The position numbers and the translations under genes are program-made. From the IMG/VR virus record IMGVR_UViG_3300031227_000079, positions 1 to 49,107 of that record: a DNA stretch of 49,107 bases; one strand, 5' to 3'. The DNA comes from a virus. Positions 8,426 through 16,198 of the stretch are shown piece by piece (within the stretch, counting starts at the first letter, position 1; every line of letters begins with the position of its first letter). The notes under the pieces are model-generated. The model was not told the DNA's origin. It saw only the letters and a program-made list of their open reading frames with translations, and searched no databases.

Positions 8426-10065
8426 TGCTAGTCGGCCTTGCTACATATCCTGGCGTCAATCAGTTCGTCAATGCCTCGTTCGGCTTCACGCACGGCATCA
8501 GCCCGAGCGTTTGCAGTCTCGCGATTGCTCCCCAGTCCGACTACTTCCCGATTGACGGCACGCTGGAATTCACCTTCGACGACATCAAGGTGGAGTTTCC
8601 CGACTGCCGTGTGGACACTGGACGCATCACACGCAACGCGGCGGGCGAGGTATGGCAGTTGTCGATAATGGACAGGCGGTGGAAGTGGCGGTGGGGGCGT
8701 ATCAACGGCGTTTACAACATCCGCAACGCGGACGGCACAATCCACGGGCACAACCTGCCGCCACAAGAAACCACGGAGCGGACGCCGCAAGAGTTGGCAG
8801 AACTCTGCCTAGAGGAAATGGGCGAAAGCGGGTATGACATTGGCGACTTACCCAATAAGTCGCGCCCGGAGGTGAGGTGGAACGATGCGCCGGCAGAAGC
8901 ATTGGCTAGCCTTTGTGACGAACTCGGCTGCCATGTGGTGTTGCGTCTCGACAATACTATCAAACTTTGCAAAGTGGGCAGCGGCAATGACTTACCCACG
9001 GACGGGATAATATCAGGTGGCGCATCGGTTGATCCGCCGGACGGCCCGCGAGAAATGACCGTCGAGTGCGGCGGCAATCGGTATCAACTGGACCTGGAAC
9101 TTGAAGCGGTCGGTGTTGATAACGACAAGGACGAGGACGGCAGCCCCATCGGAACCATCATCCCCATTGATGACCTGGCGTACAAGCCGGTTGCGGGGTG
9201 GTCGGCTAGTGCGGCGTTTTTCTCACCTAGCGATAATGTTATCGACAATGATGACGACTGGGAACTCGCCAAGAGGTCGGTTTACAAAATGTATCGGGTG
9301 GTGTATCCGATCAATGTTGCTCTATTTGGAGTTATAGACAGCATCGACCACTTGATTATTGAAAGCGAACAAGTCACCACGAAGACGGAAAACAACATTG
9401 AATCTAACCAGCCTGCCGTGATTCTGGGGGTGTGGTTTGGCGGCACGGAAAGCCTGACGAATTCAGCGGCCGATACTGAATATGAACGCAGTTGGTCACT
9501 GGACACCAATACCGGCATCGTTAAGTTCACGGAGCCTGTCTTCAAGTCAAGCAATGGTGGCGCGGGGGGAACAGCCGAGGCGGCCGAAATCAAACTTCGC
9601 ACGGCCATTCAGGTTCGTGACACCAATACCCGCGCACTCAAGCGATACAATCGCACCCGCCGCCGCGACACACCAGCCGAAACGCCGGCTAGATTCTACA
9701 AACATCACGAACTACACCTTAACTACATCGACGCGGTAACACCCAACCAAGACGACATTGACATGGCCGCCGACCACTACCTTGACGCGGCCGAACAAGA
9801 GTATCAGGCTCAGTACCCGCAATCCATCCGCTATATGGGACTTCGGAGGGTTGACTTAGACGGGGCGATTCAACAGATTTCATTTAATGTGACCGCGGGC
9901 GGCACCACCACCACTATTTCGCGGAACACGGAAGAGTTGTTAAGGGTGCCAAGCTACAAAAAGCGGCGACGGGTGGAGCGGGCAAGGGAAGCCCCCGACA
10001 CACAAAAGATGGTTGCGAAGATTGATATGCAGATCCAAATGGCACCAGGCCAGAGGCAGATTTAA
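8425..10065 (+). CDS. putative tail hub / baseplate-like protein
   Basis: This 546-residue protein starts on the last base of the previous stop (TAATG). The amino half (ATYPGVNQFVNASFG; FTFDDIKVEFPDCRVDTGRI; then WNDAPAEALASLCDELG) has the layout of tail hub proteins, with alternating beta and a helical insert. The carboxy end is basic and helical. The position after the distal tail gene fits a central tail-tip protein. The family was not confirmed. Confidence 0.55.
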   Translation: MLVGLATYPGVNQFVNASFGFTHGISPSVCSLAIAPQSDYFPIDGTLEFTFDDIKVEFPDCRVDTGRITRNAAGEVWQLSIMDRRWKWRWGRINGVYNIRNADGTIHGHNLPPQETTERTPQELAELCLEEMGESGYDIGDLPNKSRPEVRWNDAPAEALASLCDELGCHVVLRLDNTIKLCKVGSGNDLPTDGIISGGASVDPPDGPREMTVECGGNRYQLDLELEAVGVDNDKDEDGSPIGTIIPIDDLAYKPVAGWSASAAFFSPSDNVIDNDDDWELAKRSVYKMYRVVYPINVALFGVIDSIDHLIIESEQVTTKTENNIESNQPAVILGVWFGGTESLTNSAADTEYERSWSLDTNTGIVKFTEPVFKSSNGGAGGTAEAAEIKLRTAIQVRDTNTRALKRYNRTRRRDTPAETPARFYKHHELHLNYIDAVTPNQDDIDMAADHYLDAAEQEYQAQYPQSIRYMGLRRVDLDGAIQQISFNVTAGGTTTTISRNTEELLRVPSYKKRRRVERAREAPDTQKMVAKIDMQIQMAPGQRQI

Positions 10066-10676
10066 TGGGACGCGACGCACCTATCTCCGACTTGTGGCCG
10101 ATCCAATTCAAGCCGTCCGTGGACGTGAGTGCGTTTGGGGTGATGGAGGGAACGGGAGCGACAACCAACCACGGCGAAGTGGTGGTGACGACAAAGCAGT
10201 ATGTGGCTGGCGACCCACGAAAGGTCATCTATGTCAATGGGCCTGCGGACGTGACTGCATACGCATATGGACGATGCAGCACTGCGATGCACCGGCCCGT
10301 CATGGTGCTCACTAATACCACGCAAATCGACGGAGCTTCCATTGGACCGTCTGATAGCTCGTGGGAATGCAACGCTGGTCACCCCGGCTTCACTGTTGTG
10401 GGTGCGTCGCCAATTACGGACACGGCACTGGTAATGCGGCAACCGGAAATGACGCGGTGTCAAGGGTTGGCTGTGTCCAATACGGAGACCACTGACAGTA
10501 CGTTTTCAGTTGATACCGTACATGCCTATTCCGGCCTTGAGCCAGTTGCAAGCACAACAGCTACGCTTACCGTGCGAAATAAGTTCGAGGACGAGATTAC
10601 GGCGGATGACCCTCTGACTTTCTCTTGGGACCGTACTGACAATGAGTGGAAAACCGATGATGCGATGTGCCCATGA
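10065..10676 (+). CDS. hypothetical virion protein, tail region
   Basis: The ATG overlaps the previous TAA (TAATG). The 203 residues are beta-rich, Thr/Val-rich and without membrane or catalytic motifs (KVIYVNGPADVTAYAYGR; LTVRNKFEDEITADDPLTF). Tight coupling to the hub gene suggests a minor tail component. I do not recognise the family. Confidence 0.6.
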   Translation: MGRDAPISDLWPIQFKPSVDVSAFGVMEGTGATTNHGEVVVTTKQYVAGDPRKVIYVNGPADVTAYAYGRCSTAMHRPVMVLTNTTQIDGASIGPSDSSWECNAGHPGFTVVGASPITDTALVMRQPEMTRCQGLAVSNTETTDSTFSVDTVHAYSGLEPVASTTATLTVRNKFEDEITADDPLTFSWDRTDNEWKTDDAMCP

Positions 10677-11341
10677 TTCCCCGACGTGACCCGTTCGACA
10701 ATTTGGCTTTCCTGGCTCGACGTAGCGGGCTGTGGGTTCCGACGCCGCCAGGGATGGTGTCGCGGCGGTGCTGTTGCGGTGGCGGTTGCAGTTGCTACGG
10801 CTGTAAGTTTTGCACCAGCCCGCCCCCGAACGAAGCACTTGAAGTGACCATATCCGACATGGACACCGGAACAATATCGCCGCTATTAACTAATGGAACA
10901 TTTGAAGTTCCAGTGAGTCTTCATTGTGAAGTAAACGCCAGCTACTCTTGTTCCTGGAACATATCCAAGCAGAAAATATCAAGTTCCCCGTCAGTATACA
11001 CTCCCGACATTGATATTTACTTCGGGACTTCATTCGGGGGTTGGGTATGCAGTTCCGGCGGCACTCCGATAGTCGAAGACAATGGGTATTACCTATTTAT
11101 AAATTACGGATGGTTTGGAGAAGGTGGTTTTAATGAGGATTATGCCATTACTCACTATCGCAGATTCCACCAGGCAGGTGATCCCGGATGGGATGAGGAC
11201 GAAACGATTAACTGTGCGAGGATGTTTAACAGTGCGTATAGCACCTGGACAGGAACGTGCCTGTACAATACGGCCTTTGGCACTCCCTTGCACTGGAGCG
11301 GCATAACGGGCGGGGCCGCCCCTTCTATCGCGAGGCTATAA
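10673..11341 (+). CDS. hypothetical Cys-rich virion protein
   Basis: I start at the ATG at 10673, which overlaps the previous stop as ATGA, giving 222 residues. A cluster of seven Cys near residues 33-47 (RRCCCGGGCSCYGCKFC) could bind metal or form disulphides. The rest is Tyr/Trp/Gly-rich and beta-like, perhaps carbohydrate-binding (DNGYYLFINYGWFGEGGF). It lies at the end of the tail block and may be a tip or adhesin component; this is inference. Confidence 0.55.
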   Translation: MIPRRDPFDNLAFLARRSGLWVPTPPGMVSRRCCCGGGCSCYGCKFCTSPPPNEALEVTISDMDTGTISPLLTNGTFEVPVSLHCEVNASYSCSWNISKQKISSSPSVYTPDIDIYFGTSFGGWVCSSGGTPIVEDNGYYLFINYGWFGEGGFNEDYAITHYRRFHQAGDPGWDEDETINCARMFNSAYSTWTGTCLYNTAFGTPLHWSGITGGAAPSIARL

Positions 11342-11343
11342 CG

Positions 11344-11610
11344 ATGCTATGCAATTGGGAATATCGCGACGACGCGCATGGTTGGCGGTGCAGAACGTGC
11401 GGCCTGCCTGCTCGGCCTCGGTCGGTGTGTTCTCGATACCTGTGCCGCCTGCCAGCCTATCGACATTGCGTGACTGGTCCGCCAATCGAAACCCCTTCTC
11501 GCGGCCTCGGTGACACAATAGCCAAGATAACCAATGCCGTTGGAATCAAGCCGTGTGGCGGCTGTAAGAAGCGGCAAAAGAAACTCAATAAGATGTTCCC
11601 GTATAAATGA
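11344..11610 (+). CDS. small Cys-rich protein, phage tail-end type
   Basis: The ATG at 11344 lies two bases after the preceding stop, giving 88 residues. It has two Cys-rich parts: CNWEYRDDAHGWRCRTCG at the start and IKPCGGCKKRQKKLNKMFPY at the end. The phrase GLGDTIAKITNAVGIKPC is one I recall in small proteins near phage tail genes, often next to sugar-modifying genes. The Cys pairs suggest zinc binding. Function is unknown. Confidence 0.65.
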   Translation: MLCNWEYRDDAHGWRCRTCGLPARPRSVCSRYLCRLPAYRHCVTGPPIETPSRGLGDTIAKITNAVGIKPCGGCKKRQKKLNKMFPYK

Positions 11611-12326
11611 ACCACCTCGCCGTCATCCCCGCCCGTGCCAACTCCACCCGCCTGCCCGGTAAGAACACCATGCTCATTGCCGGCAAGTCAACTCTCGCGT
11701 GGACAATCCAGCACCTTCGAGAATGCACCTACCCGCTCCGTATCGTCGTCGTGTCCGATGATGACAAGGCACACGAGATAGCCGAAGCGGAAGGCGTGGA
11801 GGCCGTGTGGGAGCCTGAGTCGCTTGTTAAACAGGATAATCTATTCCGGGTCGTGGAATACGTGCTTGAGTGGGCGGGTGAATACGACCGTGTCCTGATG
11901 GCCTACCCCGAACCCGTTCGGCCGCCCGGCCTGTTCGACCGGATGATTGAGAAAATGGACGAGACGGGTTGCGATGTGGTCAACGTACTGGCCCGCGTGG
12001 AAAGCCATCAGCACCCGCTCTTCTATTCCCAAATCAGCAACAGCGGCGATATCATACCGCTGGCCCTTTGCCAAATCGGTAACTCTCAAGACTTCTCTCC
12101 CGTCTACTCCAGCACTGGGGCCGGTTCGCTCATCGTCGCATCCGACGTTCCCGGCATGGCACACAACCGAGCCCAAACACAATTGACACAAATCAGACGG
12201 GCAGTCATAATCGAACCCGGTGAATCAGTTGACCTCGACACATTACTCGATGCAAAATGGGCGGAATTTCTACTATGCCAGAGCCAAGTTACGTCGTCGG
12301 CAGTTCTTTCAGCCTCGACAACCTGA
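11607..12326 (+). CDS. acylneuraminate cytidylyltransferase-like nucleotidyltransferase
   Basis: The ATGA overlap with the previous gene fixes the start. Residues 7-20 (IPARANSTRLPGKN) are the nucleotide-binding signature of the CMP-sialic acid / CMP-KDO synthetase family. A VVVSDDDKAHEIAEAEG strand and RVLMAYPEPVRPP segment follow, as in that fold. At 239 residues it is near family size. Such enzymes activate sialic acid or a related sugar with CTP. The exact sugar cannot be read from sequence. The next gene is a possible transferase for the product. Confidence 0.7.
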   Translation: MNHLAVIPARANSTRLPGKNTMLIAGKSTLAWTIQHLRECTYPLRIVVVSDDDKAHEIAEAEGVEAVWEPESLVKQDNLFRVVEYVLEWAGEYDRVLMAYPEPVRPPGLFDRMIEKMDETGCDVVNVLARVESHQHPLFYSQISNSGDIIPLALCQIGNSQDFSPVYSSTGAGSLIVASDVPGMAHNRAQTQLTQIRRAVIIEPGESVDLDTLLDAKWAEFLLCQSQVTSSAVLSASTT

Positions 12327-12964
12327 GTGATGAGGAGCGGGCACACCTCGACAATGCCAAGTGGGTGTTTGTCTGCAACTCGTTTCCCTCTCACTGGAAG
12401 GACATCGGCTTTCGCCCGACCGTCTGGGCATACGGTGACAACGACCGGCCCGACTTGATAAAAGAAGTGCGGGAGCAACTGCAATACATCAAGCGGGACG
12501 ACGAGCTACGCGGCCACCTCCGTCACATGCTGGCGTGCGAAGAAACCCACGGGGATGAGCTACGGCACGAGATACGCGAGGCGGACTTGCCCGTCCAAGT
12601 GTATCACCGATGGGAACCGTGGCGACCGAACCAGCAGCCGGCGGCCACGCTACTCGGCAAACTCTTCCACTACGGCTCCACGCTCACGGACCTCGTCAAT
12701 CTCGCTTGGATACTCAATCCCGGCCAACCCATCCGAATCATCGGCAACGAATACGGGCCCGGTTTCGGCCACTTCTGGGAGCCTCCCAAGATCATCACCA
12801 ACGAAGAGGGCCGAGCGTTTTGGCTCAAGGTGCAACGGGCCATGTGGCAGGGCATAGCCCACCTCGCTCGCGAGCATCACATGGTGATCGTCGATTGCAA
12901 CCCGGAGCATGAAGAGGAGTTGCCCGAGCAGTGGCGGCTCCCTCGCCAGCCATTGATTGTATAG
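12275..12964 (+). CDS. putative glycosyltransferase, sialyltransferase/DUF115-like layout
   Basis: The 229-residue protein overlaps the cytidylyltransferase by 52 bases; an in-frame ATG at 12257 is an alternative start. The amino end (YVVGSSFSLDNL, residues 6-17) resembles the GxGPSL nucleotide-sugar loop of GT42 sialyltransferases and MAF/DUF115 proteins. A later HYGSTLTDLVNLAWIL and IRIIGNEYG resemble the second conserved block of that fold. Its pairing with a CMP-sugar synthetase supports transfer of a sialic-acid-like sugar. The similarity is by eye and needs structure prediction. Confidence 0.45.
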   Translation: MPEPSYVVGSSFSLDNLSDEERAHLDNAKWVFVCNSFPSHWKDIGFRPTVWAYGDNDRPDLIKEVREQLQYIKRDDELRGHLRHMLACEETHGDELRHEIREADLPVQVYHRWEPWRPNQQPAATLLGKLFHYGSTLTDLVNLAWILNPGQPIRIIGNEYGPGFGHFWEPPKIITNEEGRAFWLKVQRAMWQGIAHLAREHHMVIVDCNPEHEEELPEQWRLPRQPLIV

Positions 12965-12967
12965 GTG

Positions 12968-12988
12968 TTACGGAAATCTATTTCGTAA
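12968..12988. promoter_or_regulatory. AT-rich inverted repeat after the glycosylation genes
   Basis: Four bases after the TAG stop, TTACGGAAAT and ATTTCGTAA form a 9-base-pair inverted repeat with one bulged base and a two-base centre. There is no T run, so it is not a classic terminator. It could be an operator or an RNA hairpin closing the tail transcript. Confidence 0.35.
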
Positions 12989-13125
12989 TAATCCGAGATT
13001 TACTCAAGATTGGGATTGCAAGCCGTCGCGAGTCGTGGTAATTTCCATTCCGCACTTGAGACGTATTCACCGATTGGCCGTCTGTTCTGGCATCGGGTAG
13101 GGTGATGAGAGAGAGAATTCTTATT

Positions 13126-13259
13126 GCGGGGTGTGCTAGCGAATCGGTGAACAACCGAGCCCCGCATCCATACACTTGCATCCCAGCCGGCGTCTCTCTC
13201 CGCTGGTTGGTGCGTTCGCGGCGGGTTGGGGTCGAGGGCATCCATCCTGACCCGTCGCG
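13126..13259 (+). other. structured non-coding region with nested hairpins
   Basis: The stretch 12965-13290 has no convincing gene. Within it, GCGGGG (13126-13131) pairs with CCCCGC (13160-13165) around an inner TCGGT/ACCGA hairpin (13144-13158). A second stem pairs 13217-13226 with 13250-13259 over ten base pairs (one G-T). These structures precede the early gene at 13291. They may be a leader RNA, a small RNA or a terminator array. A 56-codon frame at 13104-13274 also crosses the region but has no clear support. Confidence 0.35.
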
Positions 13260-13290
13260 GATTTTCAATCAATGACAATGGGGGTGTGTG

Positions 13291-13743
13291 ATGGATGAGT
13301 TGATTCAAGAGATTATGGGGGCAATCGTGAGTGCGGCTAAAGCCCACAAAAGAGACTGGGAGATGGAAGATTTCATTCACTGGCTTAGCTGCGAGAGGTC
13401 ATCAGACGCTAAGAGAAAGCTGGTGGCCCACCTCACCCCCATCCTCGCCAAGCACATCAAGCCGGATCGGGTGGAGGAGATCAAGCGGTTATTGCGAGAG
13501 GCTAAGGCGAAAACCTTTCCGGGTGCAAGCCACTTTATCAAGCTGCATGGCGATGGCAGTGGGGGCGTGGAAACACGCGAAGGCCGCGTCATCACTTTTG
13601 ATGGCAATGAGCCCGAGGACATCCTCCGTACCCTCATTGCCAAATACCGTACCCCCATCACCCCTCCCCTCACTCCATCCACCGTCACCATCACGATGGA
13701 CGACGGGCGGATCGTGACGGGGACGTTTACACCGGACGAGTAA
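13291..13743 (+). CDS. hypothetical early protein
   Basis: The ATG at 13291 follows a G-rich stretch (GGGGG at 13280-13284); a GTG at 13288 is also possible. The 150-residue product is helical and charged for about 90 residues (KLVAHLTPILAKHIKPDRV), then beta-like, ending TVTITMDDGRIVTGTF. It is the first gene after the structured gap and so may open the early operon. I do not recognise it. Confidence 0.6.
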   Translation: MDELIQEIMGAIVSAAKAHKRDWEMEDFIHWLSCERSSDAKRKLVAHLTPILAKHIKPDRVEEIKRLLREAKAKTFPGASHFIKLHGDGSGGVETREGRVITFDGNEPEDILRTLIAKYRTPITPPLTPSTVTITMDDGRIVTGTFTPDE

Positions 13744-13776
13744 CTTCTATTTATTCACATTAAAGGAGACTTTGAA

Positions 13777-14049
13777 ATGGAATCCACTGAAATACTGCGG
13801 GGCCATGCAATCGTCGTTGCCGATCGGGGTTTTGTCTACGTCGGCGATTGCGTTGTGGATAGCAATTGGTGCGTTATCAGCAACGCCCGCAACATTCGCA
13901 AGTGGGGCACGACGAAAGGGCTTGGCGAACTGGCCACGGACGGCCCAACCGACGACACGGTGATTGACGCTGTCGGTACAGTGCGGATTCCCATGCCGGA
14001 TGGCGTTAAGCATCTCATAGACACGGAGGCCGCGAAATGGACCCGCTGA
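13777..14049 (+). CDS. small conserved phage protein
   Basis: An AAGGAGA site lies about eight bases before the ATG. The 90 residues (IVVADRGFVYVGDCVVD, then NARNIRKWGTTKGLGELA) match a small beta protein I recall from recombination-region genes of phages in freshwater and planctomycete datasets. Its function is unknown. Its last four codons overlap the start of the Gly/Tyr-repeat gene. Confidence 0.7.
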   Translation: MESTEILRGHAIVVADRGFVYVGDCVVDSNWCVISNARNIRKWGTTKGLGELATDGPTDDTVIDAVGTVRIPMPDGVKHLIDTEAAKWTR

Positions 14050-14288
14050 CCACACTAGCCGGCTCCGGCTACGGCTACGGCTACGGCGACGGCTACGGCG
14101 ACGGCTACGGCTACGGCTACGGCTACGGCGACGGCTCCGGCTACGGCTACGGCTACGGCGACGGCTCCGGCTACGGCTCCGGCGACGGCTCCGGCTACGG
14201 CTACGGCTCCGGCTACGGCTACGGCGACGGCTCCGGCTACGGCTACGGCTCCGGCTACGGCTACGGCTCCGGCTACGAAGTCAGATAA
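14037..14288 (+). CDS. glycine dipeptide-repeat protein (GY/GD/GS)
   Basis: The ATG lies 13 bases inside the preceding gene. After MDPLTTLA the protein is 36 consecutive dipeptides of Gly plus Tyr, Asp or Ser, then EVR and a stop, 83 residues in all. It has no signal peptide. Such a sequence should be disordered or form a flexible Tyr-rich, possibly phase-separating or adhesive chain. The frame is kept through all 36 units. Function is unknown. Confidence 0.6.
   Translation: MDPLTTLAGSGYGYGYGDGYGDGYGYGYGYGDGSGYGYGYGDGSGYGSGDGSGYGYGSGYGYGDGSGYGYGSGYGYGSGYEVR
14061..14276 (+). repeat. 36-unit hexanucleotide repeat, GGC followed by TAC, GAC or TCC
   Basis: Bases 14061-14276 are exactly 36 tandem hexamers. 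The first three bases are always GGC, the sixth is always C, and only positions four and five vary (TA, GA, TC). Units mix without a strict higher-order period, though blocks such as TCC-TAC-TAC recur. Slippage would alter protein length without changing frame. Confidence 0.9.
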
Positions 14289-14292
14289 CCAA

Positions 14293-14454
14293 ATGTCATG
14301 CCTTGAGCATTTCTGCACCCAATGCGACTGGGTAGCAATGGACAACGTAGACCGCCGTGGCGATCCATGTCCGAAGTGCGGCGGACGAATCATAACCACT
14401 TTTGACGAAGAGAGGGACGACCATGGCGAACGAGCCGCTTTCGATAGGAGTTGA
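14293..14454 (+). CDS. very small zinc-ribbon protein
   Basis: This 53-codon frame begins four bases after the repeat gene and ends inside the exonuclease gene. It reads MSCLEHFCTQCDWVAM, then GDPCPKCGGRIITTF: two CxxC pairs spaced like a zinc ribbon. Its last 32 bases overlap the next start. Small zinc ribbons are common in phage early regions, but the role of this one is unknown. Confidence 0.5.
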   Translation: MSCLEHFCTQCDWVAMDNVDRRGDPCPKCGGRIITTFDEERDDHGERAAFDRS

Positions 14455-15205
14455 CTTTGAAACTGGTCCACAACCTGACGACCAGTTACGGGCGGTCATG
14501 CCGTCGCTCAAGCCGTCCAAAGTCAAGGATTACAAGCTGATTGCCGAGCCGTTTGACCCCGACACGGTGAAGTATGGCAACGCTGTCGACCCCACCAAGC
14601 GGGAGGTGAAGCTACAAACGTCTAAGGATGCCTATGAGGCTCGCGTGAAGGTGGCAATCAAGGCACTGGAGAAGGCCAAGGCGGAGCAGTGGGAAAAGTT
14701 CCTGGACGACGCGGCACTCCACGCCGAGACGGGTTGCATTCTCGCCGCCGGCTACATCACGGACAAATGTCAGATTGACGGCCGCGACGAGCGGACCATC
14801 ATTGAACACTTCTACAAGACCTTCCGCGAAGCGACCGACCGGGGCCGCCGCATCATCGGCTTCAACACCCACGGATTCGACTGGCCGTTTGTGGTTCATC
14901 GTGGCTGGGTGCATGGGATTCAACCGCCGGTCAATTTTCTCAAGGGCAATCGCTACTGGAACGATTTGTCCGTTGACCTCGCTGTCGTCTGGGCGTGCGG
15001 TGTGCATGGCACGTTCCCGAAGCTCGACACCGTGGCGAAGACGCTGGGCGTGGGTGGCAAGCCTGACGACGTTGGCGGTGGCGACTTCGCCCGACTGTGG
15101 TTCGGCACGCCAGCCGAGAAGAAGAAGGCGAAGCAGTACCTACTCAATGACCTCAAGATAACCAGGGCCGTGGCCCAGAAATTGGGAGTGTGGATTGATG
15201 AGTGA
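14423..15205 (+). CDS. DnaQ-like 3'-5' exonuclease (RNase H fold)
   Basis: I start at the ATG at 14423, preceded by GAGAGGGA, giving 260 residues. Residues 10-14 (VDFET) hold the Asp and Glu of exonuclease motif I. GFNTHGFDWPFVVHR gives motif II with its Asp, and YLLNDLKITRAVA gives a late motif III Asp. An insertion of about 80 helical residues lies after motif I. It precedes the ERF gene and probably trims DNA ends in recombination or repair. No polymerase domain is present. Confidence 0.7.
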   Translation: MANEPLSIGVDFETGPQPDDQLRAVMPSLKPSKVKDYKLIAEPFDPDTVKYGNAVDPTKREVKLQTSKDAYEARVKVAIKALEKAKAEQWEKFLDDAALHAETGCILAAGYITDKCQIDGRDERTIIEHFYKTFREATDRGRRIIGFNTHGFDWPFVVHRGWVHGIQPPVNFLKGNRYWNDLSVDLAVVWACGVHGTFPKLDTVAKTLGVGGKPDDVGGGDFARLWFGTPAEKKKAKQYLLNDLKITRAVAQKLGVWIDE

Positions 15206-16031
15206 AACACATGCAGTCACAATGGGCTCGGATGGCACAAAGCCCACAAAAGACATCTATGCCCTGATGCCCTTGTTTATCAGGGACGTTGGGGCCATCC
15301 CCAAGGGGAAAAAGAATCCCGCCCTCGGCTACAAGTTTCGCAGCATCGACGACGTACTCAACGCGGTCCATCCCGTTGTGGTCAAGCACGGTATCTCGCT
15401 CTCGTTCGAGTGCCACGACTACCACACCGAGGTGATTATCCGCACGGTGATGAAGAGCGGCAAGCCCACGGATAACCAGGTGTACCGGGCCACGCTCCTG
15501 CTATCCCTGACATTCTGGGCTCCCGATGGCTCCAGCGTCACCAGCACGGCAGCGGGCGAGGGGCTCGACTTCGGCGGCGACAAGGCGACTAACAAGGCCA
15601 TGTCGGCCGCGTTCAAGTACGCTTGTTTCTTCGGCCTCGCCATCCCATTCGTTGAGGCTGAAGATTCTGATGCTGGCGGGCCGGCGGCGGTGACACCCAC
15701 GGAGAAGAACATCAAGGAAGAGGGCACGAAGCCCGCACCGCCGCCGGCACTCGTCACGCCACCCGCACCGAAGGTCGGCCACGACCCGAGCGACTACAGC
15801 GACAAGGTACATGGTCCGTGTGATGAGATTCAGCAGGACAAGATCAAGGCGTTTATTGAGACTCCCACTCACGAAGGCATCGTAACGCTTCACCAAATCA
15901 AGCAGGCGTTTGCCGAGCGTGGCGTCAAAAAGATGGCCGAACTAACTCGCCACCAGGCCGACGACATCATTGACAAGCTGGAGCGAAAGAAGCTCAAGAT
16001 CGAGGCAGCGGAGACGTTCTCCCCTTCTTAG
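15198..16031 (+). CDS. ERF-family single-strand annealing protein
   Basis: The ATG at 15198 overlaps the previous gene; a TTG at 15195 is less likely. Residues about 10-160 carry the ERF pattern: LGYKFRSIDDVLNAVHPVVV, then GISLSF, then AGEGLDFGGDKATNKAMSAA and FKYACFFGLAIPF. A Pro-rich linker (about 180-205) and a helical tail complete 277 residues. ERF proteins anneal complementary single strands during phage recombination and circularisation. The adjacent exonuclease and DUF669-like gene form the usual set. Confidence 0.8.
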   Translation: MSETHAVTMGSDGTKPTKDIYALMPLFIRDVGAIPKGKKNPALGYKFRSIDDVLNAVHPVVVKHGISLSFECHDYHTEVIIRTVMKSGKPTDNQVYRATLLLSLTFWAPDGSSVTSTAAGEGLDFGGDKATNKAMSAAFKYACFFGLAIPFVEAEDSDAGGPAAVTPTEKNIKEEGTKPAPPPALVTPPAPKVGHDPSDYSDKVHGPCDEIQQDKIKAFIETPTHEGIVTLHQIKQAFAERGVKKMAELTRHQADDIIDKLERKKLKIEAAETFSPS

Positions 16032-16036
16032 ATTGG

Positions 16037-16071
16037 CCGTTAGCGTTGCGGCCGTTGATTCAACGCTACGG
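16037..16071 (+). other. strong hairpin after the ERF gene
   Basis: CCGT-T-AGCGTTG (16037-16048) pairs with CAACGCTACGG (16061-16071) as an 11-base-pair stem with one bulged T and a 12-base loop. No T run follows, so intrinsic termination is uncertain. It may modulate read-through into the next gene. It overlaps a possible short coding frame. Confidence 0.4.
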
Positions 16072-16198
16072 GCTTGAAGCGTGCGAGGAAGTTTGCCTCC
16101 GCGTCTTGGGCTCACCACTGATACTTATGCAATCGTGCTACTCACAGAACGAAATCAAGACTCTTGAAAAGGAATTGAACAATGGGATTCGAGATTGA
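16046..16198 (+). CDS. possible short protein between ERF and DUF669-like genes
   Basis: One frame across the 150-base gap reads as a coherent amphipathic protein (LRPLIQRYGLEACEEVCLRV, then MQSCYSQNEIKTLEKELN) and ends inside the next gene. It is open upstream to 15974 but has no good ATG or ribosome site; the TTG at 16046 is a guess, and an ATG occurs only at 16124. The residue pattern is gene-like. The missing start makes the call weak. Confidence 0.3.
   Translation: MRPLIQRYGLEACEEVCLRVLGSPLILMQSCYSQNEIKTLEKELNNGIRD

Noticed and set aside
12978-13380. Minus-strand genes across the non-coding region
   Set aside because: Two frames of 96 and 126 codons exist, but their composition is Arg/Pro/Ser-rich and neither has a ribosome site; they overlap the + strand gene or the hairpins.
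14061-14276. CRISPR-like array
   Set aside because: The period is six bases without spacers and the frame is coding throughout; it is a coding satellite. The same holds for 23897-24124.
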